Shown in pieces: positions 7,706 to 17,801 of a stretch of DNA of 64,000 bases (its first letter is position 1; every line of letters starts with the position of its first letter). Under the pieces are notes generated by a model that saw only the letters and a program-made list of their open reading frames with translations, was not told the origin of the DNA and ran no database searches. This DNA comes from Octadecabacter sp. GTDB taxonomy: Bacteria; Pseudomonadota; Alphaproteobacteria; Rhodobacterales; Rhodobacteraceae. The DNA lies in the NCBI GenBank assembly GCA_017886375.1, contig JAGGNB010000113.1:51867-115866 (forward strand). The letters run 5' to 3'. The translations under genes and the position numbers were made by a program.

Positions 7706-8561
7706 AGGATTGCACGTCCGCTAAATCGGGGATCACGTCGGCGGTACCCCGTCGCGTGACCATGATTGCGGCTGCTTTGGACGCCATTTGCATGGCTTGC
7801 AACATGGGTTGGCCCCGATCAAGACCCGCAAGAACGTAGCCCGTGAAGGTATCACCGGCGCCAGTGGTATCTATGGGCGTCACTTTGTGGGCAGGAACGT
7901 TAATGGGGCCGTCGGGGCCAAACCAAGTGGCACCCTTGGCGCCGAGCGTGACAATGACGTCTTTGACGGGAATATCTTGCGGGCCTTGTCCAGTCGCGTC
8001 TTTAAGCTGCGCGGCTTCGACTTCGTTCAGGATCAGAAAATCAAGGTAAGGGAGCACCGCCATCACCGCGCCAGAGTCAAACGGTGCGGCGGCATAGGCC
8101 ACGCGCAGACCCATCTTTGCGGCGAGCGAGGCGGCTTGCACTTGCAGGTTGGTTTCGTTCTGAAAAACCAATGTATCACCGGTTTCGGCCTGCGTTAGTG
8201 CCTGTTCTAACACGTGGGTAGGGATTTTGACGTTGGCCCCTTGGTGCAAAATGATGATGTTTTCGCCATTTGTATCAACCGCAATAATCGCTTGCGCTGT
8301 TTCAACATCGATTTCAACGATATGGCGTGTATCAACACCGTATTCCAGCAGCCGTTCAACGGCCCAGCGCCCATCCGCACCAACTGCGCCGATGTGGGCA
8401 ACACGGGCGGCGGCGCGGGCGGCGGCGACGGACATGTTTGCGCCTTTACCGCCCAGAAAAACTGCGCGGCCTGTGCTGGCAAGCGTTTCACCGGGGCTGG
8501 GGATGTGCGGAACGGAATAGACAATATCCGCATTAATGGAGCCTAAGTTCCAGATGGTCAT
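7695..8561 (-). CDS. PfkB-family carbohydrate kinase, ribokinase-like
   Basis: Sugar kinase of the PfkB/ribokinase family, 288 residues. The N-terminal GGKGANMSVAAARA is the first family signature, and DTTGAGDTFTGYVLAGL is the second, holding the catalytic Asp and the anion hole. Ribose is the likeliest substrate from overall form (GGKGAN matches ribokinases), but related kinases for other sugars or nucleosides cannot be excluded. It sits 16 bases downstream of nothing on its own strand; the malic enzyme gene ends just upstream of it (8578), so the two may be co-transcribed. Confidence 0.8.
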   Translation of the reverse strand: MTIWNLGSINADIVYSVPHIPSPGETLASTGRAVFLGGKGANMSVAAARAAARVAHIGAVGADGRWAVERLLEYGVDTRHIVEIDVETAQAIIAVDTNGENIIILHQGANVKIPTHVLEQALTQAETGDTLVFQNETNLQVQAASLAAKMGLRVAYAAAPFDSGAVMAVLPYLDFLILNEVEAAQLKDATGQGPQDIPVKDVIVTLGAKGATWFGPDGPINVPAHKVTPIDTTGAGDTFTGYVLAGLDRGQPMLQAMQMASKAAAIMVTRRGTADVIPDLADVQSFSD

Positions 8562-8577
8562 GGCTGATCTTTCTGGT

Positions 8578-10833
8578 TTATCTTGCCGTACTCGACGCGA
8601 GAACGGCCATGTTTAGGATGTCGTTCACCGTACTGCCCGTGGAGCAAATCTGGATCGGTTTATCGATGCCAGCAAGGATCGGGCCAATCACGGTCGCTCC
8701 GGCCATTTCTTGCATTAACTTGACAGAAATCGAGGCAGAGTGGCGCGCTGGAACGACCAAGACATTGGCTGGCCCTGTCAAACGCGAAAACGGATACGCC
8801 TCTTGCGCCTTGGTATTGAGCGCCACATCAACGGTCATTTCGCCCTCGTATTCAAAATCAACACCGCGCTCATCAAGCACATTCGTCGCTTTGTGCATTT
8901 TTTCGGCACGCTCAGAGATCGGGTATCCGAAGGTCGAGAATGACAGGAATGCGACGCGTGGTTCCAATCCAAGACGGCGCGCGACGTAGGCTCCGCGTTC
9001 GGCAATGTCTGCCAGATCGTTTTCATCGGGCCATTCATGAACCAATGTGTCTGCGATCAATACGATCTTTCCTTTGTTCAGGACAGCCGTCACACCCACT
9101 GCGCCATCATGGGGGCCAGCGTCGAATACGTGGTTAATCAATTCAAGCACATGGGCGGATTTACGGGTCGCGCCAGTCACCATGCCATCGGCGTGGCCGT
9201 GGGCCAACATCAACGACGCAAACACATGACGGTCGCGGTTTGCCAAGCGGTGAATGTCACTGCTGTCGTGGCCCTTGCGTTGCAGGCGATTGTACAAGAA
9301 TTCTTTATATTCATCGAGGTGCTCGGTGTTTGCCGCGTTGACGATTGTCAGTTCGGAAACCGCATCGCCGAGGCCTTCAAGAGTGAGCTTGGTTTTGACA
9401 TCATCCTCCCGCCCGACAACGAGCGCGCGGCCAAAACCGGAACGTTGATACAGGACCGCAGCACGCAAGATACGCGGATCGTCGCCTTCGGCAAAAACGA
9501 TCGTATGCTGATTTGCGCGCGCACGTGCGTTGATACCGCGCAGGATGGACGCCGTGGGATCCATCCGCGTTTTAAGAGATTCTTCATAGCCTTCGATATC
9601 GACAATCGGGCGTCGCGCGACGCCGGTGTCCATACCAGCCCGCGCCACGGCAGGCGGGATAACATGAATCAAACGCGGATCGAACGGCGTCGGAATGATG
9701 TAATCACGCCCGAATGTTAGCTTTCGCCCGTAAGCGAGAGCAACTTCGTCCGGCACATCTTCGCGGGCAAGTTGCGCTAGGGCATTGGCGCAAGCGATTT
9801 TCATTTCGTCGTTGATGGCACGCGCATGAATATCGAGGGCGCCACGAAACAGGTAGGGAAACCCAAGGACGTTGTTCACCTGGTTTGGATAATCGCTGCG
9901 ACCAGTCGCGACGATAACGTCGCTGCGAACGGCGTGGACTTCTTCTGGGGTAATCTCAGGGTCGGGGTTCGCCATCGCAAATATAACGGCATTCGGCGCC
10001 ATGGATTGAACCATTTCTTGCGTGACGGCACCCTTGGCCGACACACCGAGGAAGACATCGCAGCCATCAATTGCCTGCGCCAAAGTGCGGGTATCCGTTG
10101 CGGCGGCGTGGGCAGATTTCCACTGGTTCATGCCTTCGGTGCGACCCTGGTAGATCACGCCCTTGGTGTCGCACATGATGCAGTTGTTGTGGGTCGCGCC
10201 CATTGATTTAAGCAACTCAAGGCACGCGATGCCTGCCGCACCGGCACCATTCAACACAATTTTGACGTCTTCGATTTTCTTACCGGAGATTTTCAGCGCA
10301 TTGATCAAGCCAGCGGCGCAGATGACGGCCGTTCCATGCTGGTCGTCATGAAACACCGGAATGTCCATTTCTTCCTTCAGGCGTTGTTCGATGATAAAAC
10401 ATTCTGGCGCTTTGATATCTTCGAGGTTGATGCCGCCAAATGTCGGTCCCATCAGGCGCACGGCATTGCAGAATTCGTCGGGATCCTCAGTATCGAGTTC
10501 AATGTCGATAGAGTTCACATCGGCAAAGCGTTTGAACAAAACCGCCTTACCTTCCATCACAGGTTTCGAGCCTAAAGCGCCTAGATTCCCCAATCCAAGG
10601 ACCGCCGTACCGTTTGAAATCACGGCAACGAGGTTACCTTTGTTGGTGTAATCGTAGGCGAGTTCAGGGTTTGCAGCGATTGCCTCACAGGGGACCGCGA
10701 CGCCGGGGGAATAGGCCAGAGACAGATCGCGCTGCGTTGTCATCGGGACCGTCGCTTGAATCTCCCACTTTCCGGGGGTCGGATCCATATGGAATGCCAA
10801 TGCGTCTTCGCGCGTAACTTTCGTGTTTGCCAT
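8578..10833 (-). CDS. maeB: NADP-dependent malic enzyme with phosphotransacetylase-like domain
   Basis: Oxidative decarboxylation of malate to pyruvate with NADP reduction. Residues about 1-420 form the malic domain (RDLSLAYSPGVAVPCEAI, FHDDQHGTAVICAAGLINAL, VLNGAGAAGIACLELL). Residues about 430-751 resemble phosphate acetyltransferase (MVTGATRKSAHVLELINHVF, LIADTLVHEWPDENDLADIAERGA), which in MaeB proteins is regulatory rather than catalytic. The ORF track starts 42 codons early; the ATG at 10833 (MANTKVTRED) is preceded by GGAGAG at proper spacing. It diverges from mutS, leaving 137 bases for promoters. Confidence 0.93.
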   Translation of the reverse strand: MANTKVTREDALAFHMDPTPGKWEIQATVPMTTQRDLSLAYSPGVAVPCEAIAANPELAYDYTNKGNLVAVISNGTAVLGLGNLGALGSKPVMEGKAVLFKRFADVNSIDIELDTEDPDEFCNAVRLMGPTFGGINLEDIKAPECFIIEQRLKEEMDIPVFHDDQHGTAVICAAGLINALKISGKKIEDVKIVLNGAGAAGIACLELLKSMGATHNNCIMCDTKGVIYQGRTEGMNQWKSAHAAATDTRTLAQAIDGCDVFLGVSAKGAVTQEMVQSMAPNAVIFAMANPDPEITPEEVHAVRSDVIVATGRSDYPNQVNNVLGFPYLFRGALDIHARAINDEMKIACANALAQLAREDVPDEVALAYGRKLTFGRDYIIPTPFDPRLIHVIPPAVARAGMDTGVARRPIVDIEGYEESLKTRMDPTASILRGINARARANQHTIVFAEGDDPRILRAAVLYQRSGFGRALVVGREDDVKTKLTLEGLGDAVSELTIVNAANTEHLDEYKEFLYNRLQRKGHDSSDIHRLANRDRHVFASLMLAHGHADGMVTGATRKSAHVLELINHVFDAGPHDGAVGVTAVLNKGKIVLIADTLVHEWPDENDLADIAERGAYVARRLGLEPRVAFLSFSTFGYPISERAEKMHKATNVLDERGVDFEYEGEMTVDVALNTKAQEAYPFSRLTGPANVLVVPARHSASISVKLMQEMAGATVIGPILAGIDKPIQICSTGSTVNDILNMAVLASSTAR

Positions 10834-10970
10834 CTGATACTCTCCGCCATTTCCTGGTCCTGCGTCCGAACCTTGATAGGGGCGCCGCTTGATCCCCGCA
10901 ATGGGCGGTTTTTGCGCTTTCGTCGCTAACATAGGCTCGGTAGGTTGCGCAGACAGCATCAGGGGGATTT

Positions 10971-13589
10971 ATGAACAGCAATGTGACACCGATGATGGTG
11001 CAGTATCTTGAAATCAAGGCAGATCATCCCGACGCGCTGTTGTTCTACCGGATGGGCGATTTCTATGAGCTGTTCTTTGATGACGCGGTGGCTGCTGCGG
11101 GCGCGTTGGATATTGCGCTGACCAAACGCGGCAAACATTTGGGCGATGATATCGCCATGTGCGGTGTACCGTATCATGCCGCAGAGGGATATCTGCTGAC
11201 GCTGATCCGCAAAGGGCACCGCGTTGCTGTTTGCGAGCAATTGGAAAGTCCTGCGGAGGCGAAAAAGCGCGGGTATAAATCTATCGTTAATCGGGGCGTC
11301 ACGCGGGTTGTGACACCTGGAACGCTCACAGAGGATTCGTTGCTTGATGCACGGCGCCATAATTTTTTGGCAGCCTATGCAAACGTTCGTGGCGACGGGG
11401 CATTGGCGTGGGTCGACATTTCAACGGGTGCTTTTTCGGTGCTTGGCTGTGACGGGGCAGGGCTTGGACCGGAACTGGCGAGGCTGAACCCGAAAGAGGT
11501 TCTGTTGAGCGATGTGGGTGAGGCGGATTTCGGCACCATCGTCGAGGATTCTGGCGCAGCGGTGACAGTTCTTGGCAATGCGGCGTTCGACAGCACAAAC
11601 GGTGAAAAACGCCTGTGTCTTGTCTATGGCGTTTCATCCTTGGATGGATTTGGTGCGTTCACACGGGCTGAAGTGGCTGCTTTGTCGGCGGTGGTAGAAT
11701 ACCTTGATATCACGCAAAAGGGAAAACTGCCGCTGTTGCGTGCGCCAGTGCGCGAAAAACGCGAAGCGGCAATGCAGATTGATGCTTCAACGAGAAAGTC
11801 GTTGGAGTTAACGCGGGGAATGAATGGCGGCCGCGCTGGATCATTGTTGTCGGTGATTGATCGCACACAAACAGCTGGCGGCGCGCGGTTGTTGGAACGG
11901 CGGCTTTCATCCCCATCGCGCAATTTGGCCGAGATTGGCGCGCGGCAGGATGCAGTTGCTTGGTGCTTGGACAACGGTGATGTGGCCGCGTTTTTGGACG
12001 ATAGGTTGCGCGAAGTGCCTGATCTGGACCGCGCTTTGTCACGCCTGTCGATGGATCGGGGTGGACCACGGGACATGACGGCCATTCGCAGCGCTATTGA
12101 GCAGGCGACAGTCATCGCCGACATGTTGCCAGACGACATGCCTGACGCATTGGCAGCCGCAGCGCGGGATCTGGGCGGACAGGACGCTTTGCTTACGCTG
12201 CTGAATGACGCTTTGGTTGCCGAACCGCCGCTGTTGGCGCGCGATGGTGGATTTGTAGCGAGCGGATATGACACCGAACTGGATGAGTTCCGATCCCTTA
12301 GGGATGAAGGCCGATCCGTTATTGCCGCATTACAGAGCCGCTATGCGCAAGAGGCGAGCGTCACTGGATTGAAGATCAAGCATAACAACGTGCTAGGATA
12401 TTTCATTGAGGTCACAGCAACCCATTCGGCAAAAATGCTGGCCGCGCCACTGTCAGAGACATTCATTCATCGCCAAACAACGGCCAACCAAGTTCGGTTC
12501 ACCACAGTCGAGTTGTCCGAGCTTGAGACACGGATTTTGAATGCCGGCGGGCGATGTTTGGAAATTGAAAAGCGGCTCTATTCCAGCATAGTAGGTGCAA
12601 TAATCGCGCAAGCGCCATTGTTGTTCACCCTCGCACGTGCACTTGCAGAGTTTGATTTGAGCGCGGCTTTGGCACGATTGGCGCGCGAAGAGGGCTGGGT
12701 TCGACCAACAATGACGACAGAACGTGAGTTTGTGATCACGGACGGGCGTCATCCCGTGGTCGAAGCCGCCTTGAAGCCAAGTGGGACACAGTTTGTCGCC
12801 AACGATTGTGACCTGAGCGATGAGCAGATCTGGTTGCTGACCGGCCCCAACATGGCAGGTAAATCGACCTATTTGCGGCAGAACGCGCTGATTGCGGTCT
12901 TGGCGCAAATGGGCGCGTTCGTTCCTGCGAAATCAGCGACGATTGGGATCGTGAGCCAAGTTTTCAGCCGTGTCGGGGCGTCTGATGATCTGAGTAAGGG
13001 TCAATCGACCTTCATGGTTGAGATGGTAGAGACCGCTGCGATATTGAACCAAGCAGACGACCGCGCGTTGGTGATTTTAGACGAAATCGGGCGCGGCACC
13101 GCGACCTATGATGGCCTGTCGATCGCTTGGGCGACGTTGGAACATTTGCACGACATTAATCGATGCCGCGCGTTGTTCGCCACGCACTATCACGAGATGA
13201 CGGGTCTATCCGACAAATTGGACGGGGTGGCGAATGCAACGGTGACCGTCAAGGAATGGGAGGGGGATGTGATTTTCCTCCATGAAGTGAAGCGTGGCAC
13301 AGCGGATCGATCTTATGGTGTGCAGGTCGCGCGACTGGCGGGGCTGCCTGCGTCGGTTGTCGCGCGGGCCAAGGTTGTCTTGGAGGCCTTGGAAAAAGGC
13401 GAGCGTGAGGGAAAACAAAAGGCGGTCATTGATGATCTGCCGCTGTTCAGCGCAACACCAGCGCCAGCCCCACAAAAAACCGCGCCGTCCGAGGTGGAGG
13501 CGCGGTTGAAAGATGTGATGCCCGATGATCTGAGCCCGAAAGACGCGCTCAATCTGATCTACGAACTGCGTGGGTTGGTTAAGCCTTAG
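10971..13589 (+). CDS. mutS: DNA mismatch repair ATPase MutS
   Basis: Recognises mismatches and small loops. The N-terminal mismatch-reading motif is within YRMGDFYELFFDDA. The C-terminal ABC-type ATPase has Walker A GPNMAGKSTYLRQ, Walker B LVILDEIGRGTATYDGLS and ATHYHEMTG. The 872-residue length is typical and the protein appears complete. The start follows AGGGGG. The 3' end overlaps grpE on the opposite strand by 11 bases. Confidence 0.98.
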   Translation: MNSNVTPMMVQYLEIKADHPDALLFYRMGDFYELFFDDAVAAAGALDIALTKRGKHLGDDIAMCGVPYHAAEGYLLTLIRKGHRVAVCEQLESPAEAKKRGYKSIVNRGVTRVVTPGTLTEDSLLDARRHNFLAAYANVRGDGALAWVDISTGAFSVLGCDGAGLGPELARLNPKEVLLSDVGEADFGTIVEDSGAAVTVLGNAAFDSTNGEKRLCLVYGVSSLDGFGAFTRAEVAALSAVVEYLDITQKGKLPLLRAPVREKREAAMQIDASTRKSLELTRGMNGGRAGSLLSVIDRTQTAGGARLLERRLSSPSRNLAEIGARQDAVAWCLDNGDVAAFLDDRLREVPDLDRALSRLSMDRGGPRDMTAIRSAIEQATVIADMLPDDMPDALAAAARDLGGQDALLTLLNDALVAEPPLLARDGGFVASGYDTELDEFRSLRDEGRSVIAALQSRYAQEASVTGLKIKHNNVLGYFIEVTATHSAKMLAAPLSETFIHRQTTANQVRFTTVELSELETRILNAGGRCLEIEKRLYSSIVGAIIAQAPLLFTLARALAEFDLSAALARLAREEGWVRPTMTTEREFVITDGRHPVVEAALKPSGTQFVANDCDLSDEQIWLLTGPNMAGKSTYLRQNALIAVLAQMGAFVPAKSATIGIVSQVFSRVGASDDLSKGQSTFMVEMVETAAILNQADDRALVILDEIGRGTATYDGLSIAWATLEHLHDINRCRALFATHYHEMTGLSDKLDGVANATVTVKEWEGDVIFLHEVKRGTADRSYGVQVARLAGLPASVVARAKVVLEALEKGEREGKQKAVIDDLPLFSATPAPAPQKTAPSEVEARLKDVMPDDLSPKDALNLIYELRGLVKP

Positions 13590-14151
13590 GCGCTGAAGAC
13601 ACCCCAACTTGCGCGGGGCGCAGCAGGCGGTCGTGCAGCATGAAACCGGTTGAGGCGACCTGAATGATGTCGCCCGCTTTGGTTCCGGGCAGAGGTGCTT
13701 CGAACATCGCTTCGTGGATTTGCGGATCGAACCGTTCGCCCACTTCGGCAACGATAGGGTCGATCCCATGCTTCTTAAACACACCGACGAGAGCACGCAT
13801 TGTGAGTTCGACGCCTTCGAGCAAGGCCTTGTCACCGTCTTTGCCGTCTTCTTTGTTCATCTTAAGCGCACGTTCAAGATTGTCATAGATCGGGAGCAAG
13901 TCACGGGCGAGGCGGGACCCACCATAGTTTTCGGCCTCACGACGGTCACGGTCCGCACGTTTACGCGAATTTTCGACATCTGCGAGCGCGCGCATGTAAC
14001 CGTCTTTGAGTTGTGACATCTCAGTCTTCAAGGCGACAATATTGTCATCTTCGGCGATCATCTCATCCAGAGTCATCTCATCCTCTGGCCCAACGTTCGG
14101 GTCGGACATGATATCGTCGAGAAAATTGTTTTCATTTTCGTTTTCAGCCAT
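13579..14151 (-). CDS. grpE: Nucleotide exchange factor GrpE
   Basis: Releases ADP from DnaK. The protein is 190 residues, with an acidic N-terminus, a predicted coiled coil (MRALADVENSRKRADRDRREAENYG) and the C-terminal beta domain (FDPQIHEAMFEAPLPGTKAGDIIQVASTGFMLHDRLLRPAQV). It lies 12 bases downstream of hrcA on the same strand, the usual heat-shock pair. I see no CIRCE element here; control may come from the hrcA promoter. Confidence 0.96.
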   Translation of the reverse strand: MAENENENNFLDDIMSDPNVGPEDEMTLDEMIAEDDNIVALKTEMSQLKDGYMRALADVENSRKRADRDRREAENYGGSRLARDLLPIYDNLERALKMNKEDGKDGDKALLEGVELTMRALVGVFKKHGIDPIVAEVGERFDPQIHEAMFEAPLPGTKAGDIIQVASTGFMLHDRLLRPAQVGVSSAPKA

Positions 14152-14163
14152 AGTTTACGTCCC

Positions 14164-15228
14164 TTATCCACGATCAGAGATCAGTTTCCCGACCAGCTGC
14201 GCGGTGTAATCCACAATCGGCACAATGCGCCCATAGTTCAAGCGCGTCGGCCCAATGACCCCGACCGCACCAACAATCTTTCGGTCTGCGTTCATATAAG
14301 GTGAAACCACCAAAGATGAACCCGTAAGTGAGAAAAGTTTGTTCTCTGACCCAATGAAAATGCGAACGCCCTCGCCTGTATCCGTCAATTCAAGGAAATC
14401 GGCGATATCACGTTTGCGTTCTAGGTCATCAAACAGGGTGCGAATGCGGTCGAGGTCTTTGTGATCATCGTCCGAAATAAGGTTTCCATGGCCGCGTACA
14501 ATCAAGCGTTCGGTTGATTCGCCCTTATTTTCCCACATGGCGGCGCCAGAATCGATGAGTTCTCGTGCGAGAACGTCAATTTCGAGACGGCGGGATTTAA
14601 CTTCGCGAGCGATGGCCACGCCGAGTTCGGAAAGCGTGCGCCCTTCTGCGACGGAATTGATGAAATTTGTAGCTTCGCGCATGGAAGACGGCGTTTGACC
14701 GGGCGGCGGCGTGAAAAGGCGGTTTTCGACGTGGCCATCGGCAAAGACCAACACCACAAGCGCACGATCCGCAGCAAGACTGACGAATTCGACGTGTTTT
14801 ATCGGCGCTTCTTCGTGTTTTGGTGTGAAAACAAGGCTGGCCCCACGGGTCACACCAGATAACGCCGACCCAACACGATCGAGGAGGGTGCCGACATCAC
14901 TGTCATTGGAGCCCAACGTTTGGTCGATCTTTTCGCGATCACCACCGTCCAGATCGCCGACTTCCAGAATGCCGTCGACGAACATCCGAAGACCCTGTTG
15001 TGTCGGAATACGGCCCGCACTGATATGCGGACTGCCGATTAGGCCAAGCTGTTCAAGGTCTTGCATAACATTGCGGATCGTCGCTGCGCTGACTTGTTCA
15101 GACAGGCTTTGAGTAAGCGTGCGGGAGCCAACGGGCACACCCGTTTCGAGATAGCCTTCGACGACGCGGCGAAACACCTCGCGGGAGCGGGCGTTCATGT
15201 CGTCAAGTGATGGCGTCTGATCTGACAT
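14164..15228 (-). CDS. hrcA: Heat-inducible transcription repressor HrcA
   Basis: DNA-binding repressor that acts at CIRCE operators of chaperone operons. It has an N-terminal winged helix ([38 protein letters not shown]) and the conserved C-terminal end ([25 protein letters not shown]). Its 354 residues are normal. It is divergent from rph with about 116 bases between the starts. That gap contains GGGTTGCTAACCC but not the CIRCE consensus, so its usual target (groESL) is presumably elsewhere. Confidence 0.95.
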   Translation of the reverse strand: MSDQTPSLDDMNARSREVFRRVVEGYLETGVPVGSRTLTQSLSEQVSAATIRNVMQDLEQLGLIGSPHISAGRIPTQQGLRMFVDGILEVGDLDGGDREKIDQTLGSNDSDVGTLLDRVGSALSGVTRGASLVFTPKHEEAPIKHVEFVSLAADRALVVLVFADGHVENRLFTPPPGQTPSSMREATNFINSVAEGRTLSELGVAIAREVKSRRLEIDVLARELIDSGAAMWENKGESTERLIVRGHGNLISDDDHKDLDRIRTLFDDLERKRDIADFLELTDTGEGVRIFIGSENKLFSLTGSSLVVSPYMNADRKIVGAVGVIGPTRLNYGRIVPIVDYTAQLVGKLISDRG

Positions 15229-15344
15229 TGCAGGCTTTTCCTAGGGCATCGGTAACTTGGCGGATGGATGCACGAAGGTCAATCGGGGTTGGAATTTTGT
15301 GCGGTGAGGCGTATCGGGTTGCTAACCCATATAAGGATGATGCG

Positions 15345-16052
15345 ATGCGCCCCTCAGGACGGACAATTGATGAAATGCGGCCGATTTCAATTGAGGTTGA
15401 CGTAACCCGTCACGCCGAAGGGTCGTGCCTGATCAAATGCGGTGACACCCATGTCCTGTGTACCGCGTCAATCGACGAGCGTGTGCCGCCGTTCTTGAAA
15501 AATTCCGGTCTTGGCTGGGTGACGGCAGAATACGGCATGTTGCCACGGGCCACGAACACACGGATGCGCCGTGAGGCCAAGAACGGTCAAAGTGGACGGA
15601 CACAGGAAATCCAGCGTTTGATTGGGCGGTCTTTGCGCGCAGGGGTTGACCGCGTGGCATTGGGGGAGCGACAGATCATCATTGATTGCGATGTTATTCA
15701 GGCCGACGGTGGGACGCGTTGTGCGTCGATCACTGGCGGCTGGGTTGCGTTAAAGCTGGCGGTGCAGAAGTTGATGAAAGCGGGAGACGTGATTTCGGAC
15801 CCATTGTTGATCCCCGTGGCTGCGGTGTCGTGTGGTGTTTATGCGGGCCAATCGGTACTGGATTTGGATTACCCTGAGGATTCCGAGGCGGGCGTTGACG
15901 GAAATTTCGTTATGACCGGGGATAAGCTGATTGAGATTCAGATGTCTGCTGAAGGATCGACGTTTTCGCGTGAACAGATGAATGCGATGATGGATTTGGC
16001 CGATAAGGGCATTGCGGAGCTGACGGCGGCGCAGATTGCGGCAGTTGGTTAA
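15345..16052 (+). CDS. rph: Ribonuclease PH
   Basis: Phosphorolytic 3'-5' exoribonuclease that trims tRNA 3' ends. Motifs include [14 protein letters not shown] at the N-terminus, [37 protein letters not shown] and [21 protein letters not shown]. The ORF track starts 46 codons early in the divergent hrcA region; the ATG at 15345 has AAGGA 7 bases upstream and gives the standard 235 residues. The stop overlaps the rdgB start as TAATG. It heads the rph-rdgB-hemW operon. Confidence 0.97.
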   Translation: MRPSGRTIDEMRPISIEVDVTRHAEGSCLIKCGDTHVLCTASIDERVPPFLKNSGLGWVTAEYGMLPRATNTRMRREAKNGQSGRTQEIQRLIGRSLRAGVDRVALGERQIIIDCDVIQADGGTRCASITGGWVALKLAVQKLMKAGDVISDPLLIPVAAVSCGVYAGQSVLDLDYPEDSEAGVDGNFVMTGDKLIEIQMSAEGSTFSREQMNAMMDLADKGIAELTAAQIAAVG

Positions 16053-16660
16053 TGCGTAAGTTTGACGGAACGGACCTTCTAATCGCAACGCACAATCACG
16101 GCAAACTTGTGGAAATTGCAGATTTGCTGTCGCCCTACGGGGTCGCGGTATCATCGAACGCGGATCACGGCCTCCCCGAGCCGGAAGAGACAGAGACGAC
16201 GTTTGTTGGAAACGCCCAAATCAAAGCCCATGCAGCAGCAAAGGCCACAGGTTTGCCTGCTTTGTCAGATGACAGCGGCATAACCGTAGATGGATTGGGC
16301 GGCGCACCTGGTGTTTATACCGCAGACTGGGCCGAAACCCCAAAAGGACGCGATTTTGTAATGGCAATGACGCGGACTTGGGATGAGTTGGAGGCGCGCA
16401 GAGCACCTGAGCCACGTTTGGCGCAATTTCGGTGTTGTTTGGTTTTGGCGTGGCCCGACGGTCACGACGAAGTTTTTGAGGGCGTGATGCCCGGGCGTTT
16501 GGTTTGGCCGATGCGGGGCGATCAAGGGCATGGATATGACCCGATTTTTCAGCCTGACGGTTTTGAGCAGACGTTTGGTGAAATGGACCGGTTCGAGAAG
16601 AACAGGATCAGCCACCGTGCGGACGCGTTTGCGAAGTTGATCGAGGGCTGTTTTGCCTGA
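16052..16660 (+). CDS. rdgB: XTP/dITP pyrophosphatase (HAM1/RdgB)
   Basis: Hydrolyses non-canonical purine nucleoside triphosphates (ITP, XTP, dITP) so that they do not enter nucleic acids. Conserved segments are IATHNHGKLVEI at the N-terminus, LSDDSGITVDGLGGAPGVYTADWA and GHGYDPIFQPDG...SHRADAF at the C-terminus. The 202 residues match the family. The start overlaps the rph stop by one base, and the 3' end overlaps hemW by 8 bases. Confidence 0.96.
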   Translation: MRKFDGTDLLIATHNHGKLVEIADLLSPYGVAVSSNADHGLPEPEETETTFVGNAQIKAHAAAKATGLPALSDDSGITVDGLGGAPGVYTADWAETPKGRDFVMAMTRTWDELEARRAPEPRLAQFRCCLVLAWPDGHDEVFEGVMPGRLVWPMRGDQGHGYDPIFQPDGFEQTFGEMDRFEKNRISHRADAFAKLIEGCFA

Positions 16661-17801
16661 CGCTTTGGAATTCGGGGGGTTCGGTCTTTATCTTCATTGG
16701 CCGTTTTGCCAGGCGAAATGCCCCTATTGCGACTTTAATTCGCACGTTGTGGCGTCAGTCGACCAAACACGTTGGGCCGCCGCGTTCGAGAAAGAAATCG
16801 ATCGCATTGCGGATATGACCGGTGATCGCGTTCTGAATTCGGTGTTCTTTGGCGGTGGCACACCCAGTATGATGGACGTGTCTACGGTTGATCGGATTTT
16901 AACGCGCATCCAGAAACGTTGGAGGTTGGCCAACGATCTTGAGGTCACACTTGAGGCGAATCCAACATCAATAGAGGCCCAGCGGTTTGCGGGGTATTAC
17001 GCCGCCGGCGTGAATCGTGTGTCTGTGGGCGTTCAGGCGTTGAACGATGCCGATTTGAAGGCCTTGGGTCGTCTACATTCTGCAGATGAAGCAATGGCCG
17101 CAGTGGAAATTGCGAGAACAACGTTTGATCGGGTTAGTTTCGATCTGATTTATGCGCGCCAAGACCAGAGCGTTGGGCAATGGCAGGCCGAGTTAACTCG
17201 CGCACTGGAATTTGAACCAGATCATCTGTCATTGTATCAATTGACTGTTGAGGACGGGACTGCGTTTGGCGACAGATTCAAGCGTGGACTACTGCGAGGA
17301 TTGCCAAACGAAGATCTTGGTGCGGATCTTTGGGATGTCACGCAAGACGCATGCGAGAAGGCTGGATTGCCCGCCTATGAAGTGTCTAACCACGCGAAAA
17401 TAGGCCAGGAGAGCCGCCATAATTTGATTTATTGGCGGTCAGGCGATTGGGCTGGAATCGGACCTGGGGCGCACGGCCGACTTACATTGGACGGTGTCCG
17501 CCGTGAAACTGTTTGCGTGAAGAGCCCTGGGATGTGGATTGCGCAGGTCGAATCCGGTGCTTTGGATCTTGATACGGGATCTGCCCTTGGGGCATCAGAC
17601 ATCTTGGAAGAGCGTGTCCTTATGGGGTTGAGAATGGTTGAAGGCATAGAGATGTCGGCGGATTGGATGACGGATAAATTGAATAGAATCAATGAGTTGG
17701 TGGTCATTGGCCATCTCGAAAGGACTACAAACCGGCTGACTGTGACAGCCCAAGGGCGTCCCGTCTTAAACGCCGTGATCAGCCATCTTTTGACAGACTA
17801 G
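16653..17801 (+). CDS. hemW: Radical SAM heme chaperone HemW (HemN-like)
   Basis: Radical SAM protein of the HemN/HemW family. The cluster motif CQAKCPYC (C19, C23, C26) binds the 4Fe-4S cluster, and FFGGGTPSMM follows. HemW proteins of this kind, beside rph-rdgB, insert or carry heme and are not coproporphyrinogen oxidases, despite older labels. The best start is TTG at 16653, overlapping rdgB by 8 bases and preceded by GAGGG; another TTG lies 4 codons on. The gene ends convergent with parB, sharing 4 bases. Confidence 0.9.
   Translation: MPDALEFGGFGLYLHWPFCQAKCPYCDFNSHVVASVDQTRWAAAFEKEIDRIADMTGDRVLNSVFFGGGTPSMMDVSTVDRILTRIQKRWRLANDLEVTLEANPTSIEAQRFAGYYAAGVNRVSVGVQALNDADLKALGRLHSADEAMAAVEIARTTFDRVSFDLIYARQDQSVGQWQAELTRALEFEPDHLSLYQLTVEDGTAFGDRFKRGLLRGLPNEDLGADLWDVTQDACEKAGLPAYEVSNHAKIGQESRHNLIYWRSGDWAGIGPGAHGRLTLDGVRRETVCVKSPGMWIAQVESGALDLDTGSALGASDILEERVLMGLRMVEGIEMSADWMTDKLNRINELVVIGHLERTTNRLTVTAQGRPVLNAVISHLLTD

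Noticed and set aside
15229-15344. GGGTTGCTAACCC in the hrcA-rph gap as a possible CIRCE element
   Set aside because: Five-base arms with a 3-base loop do not match the CIRCE consensus TTAGCACTC-N9-GAGTGCTAA.
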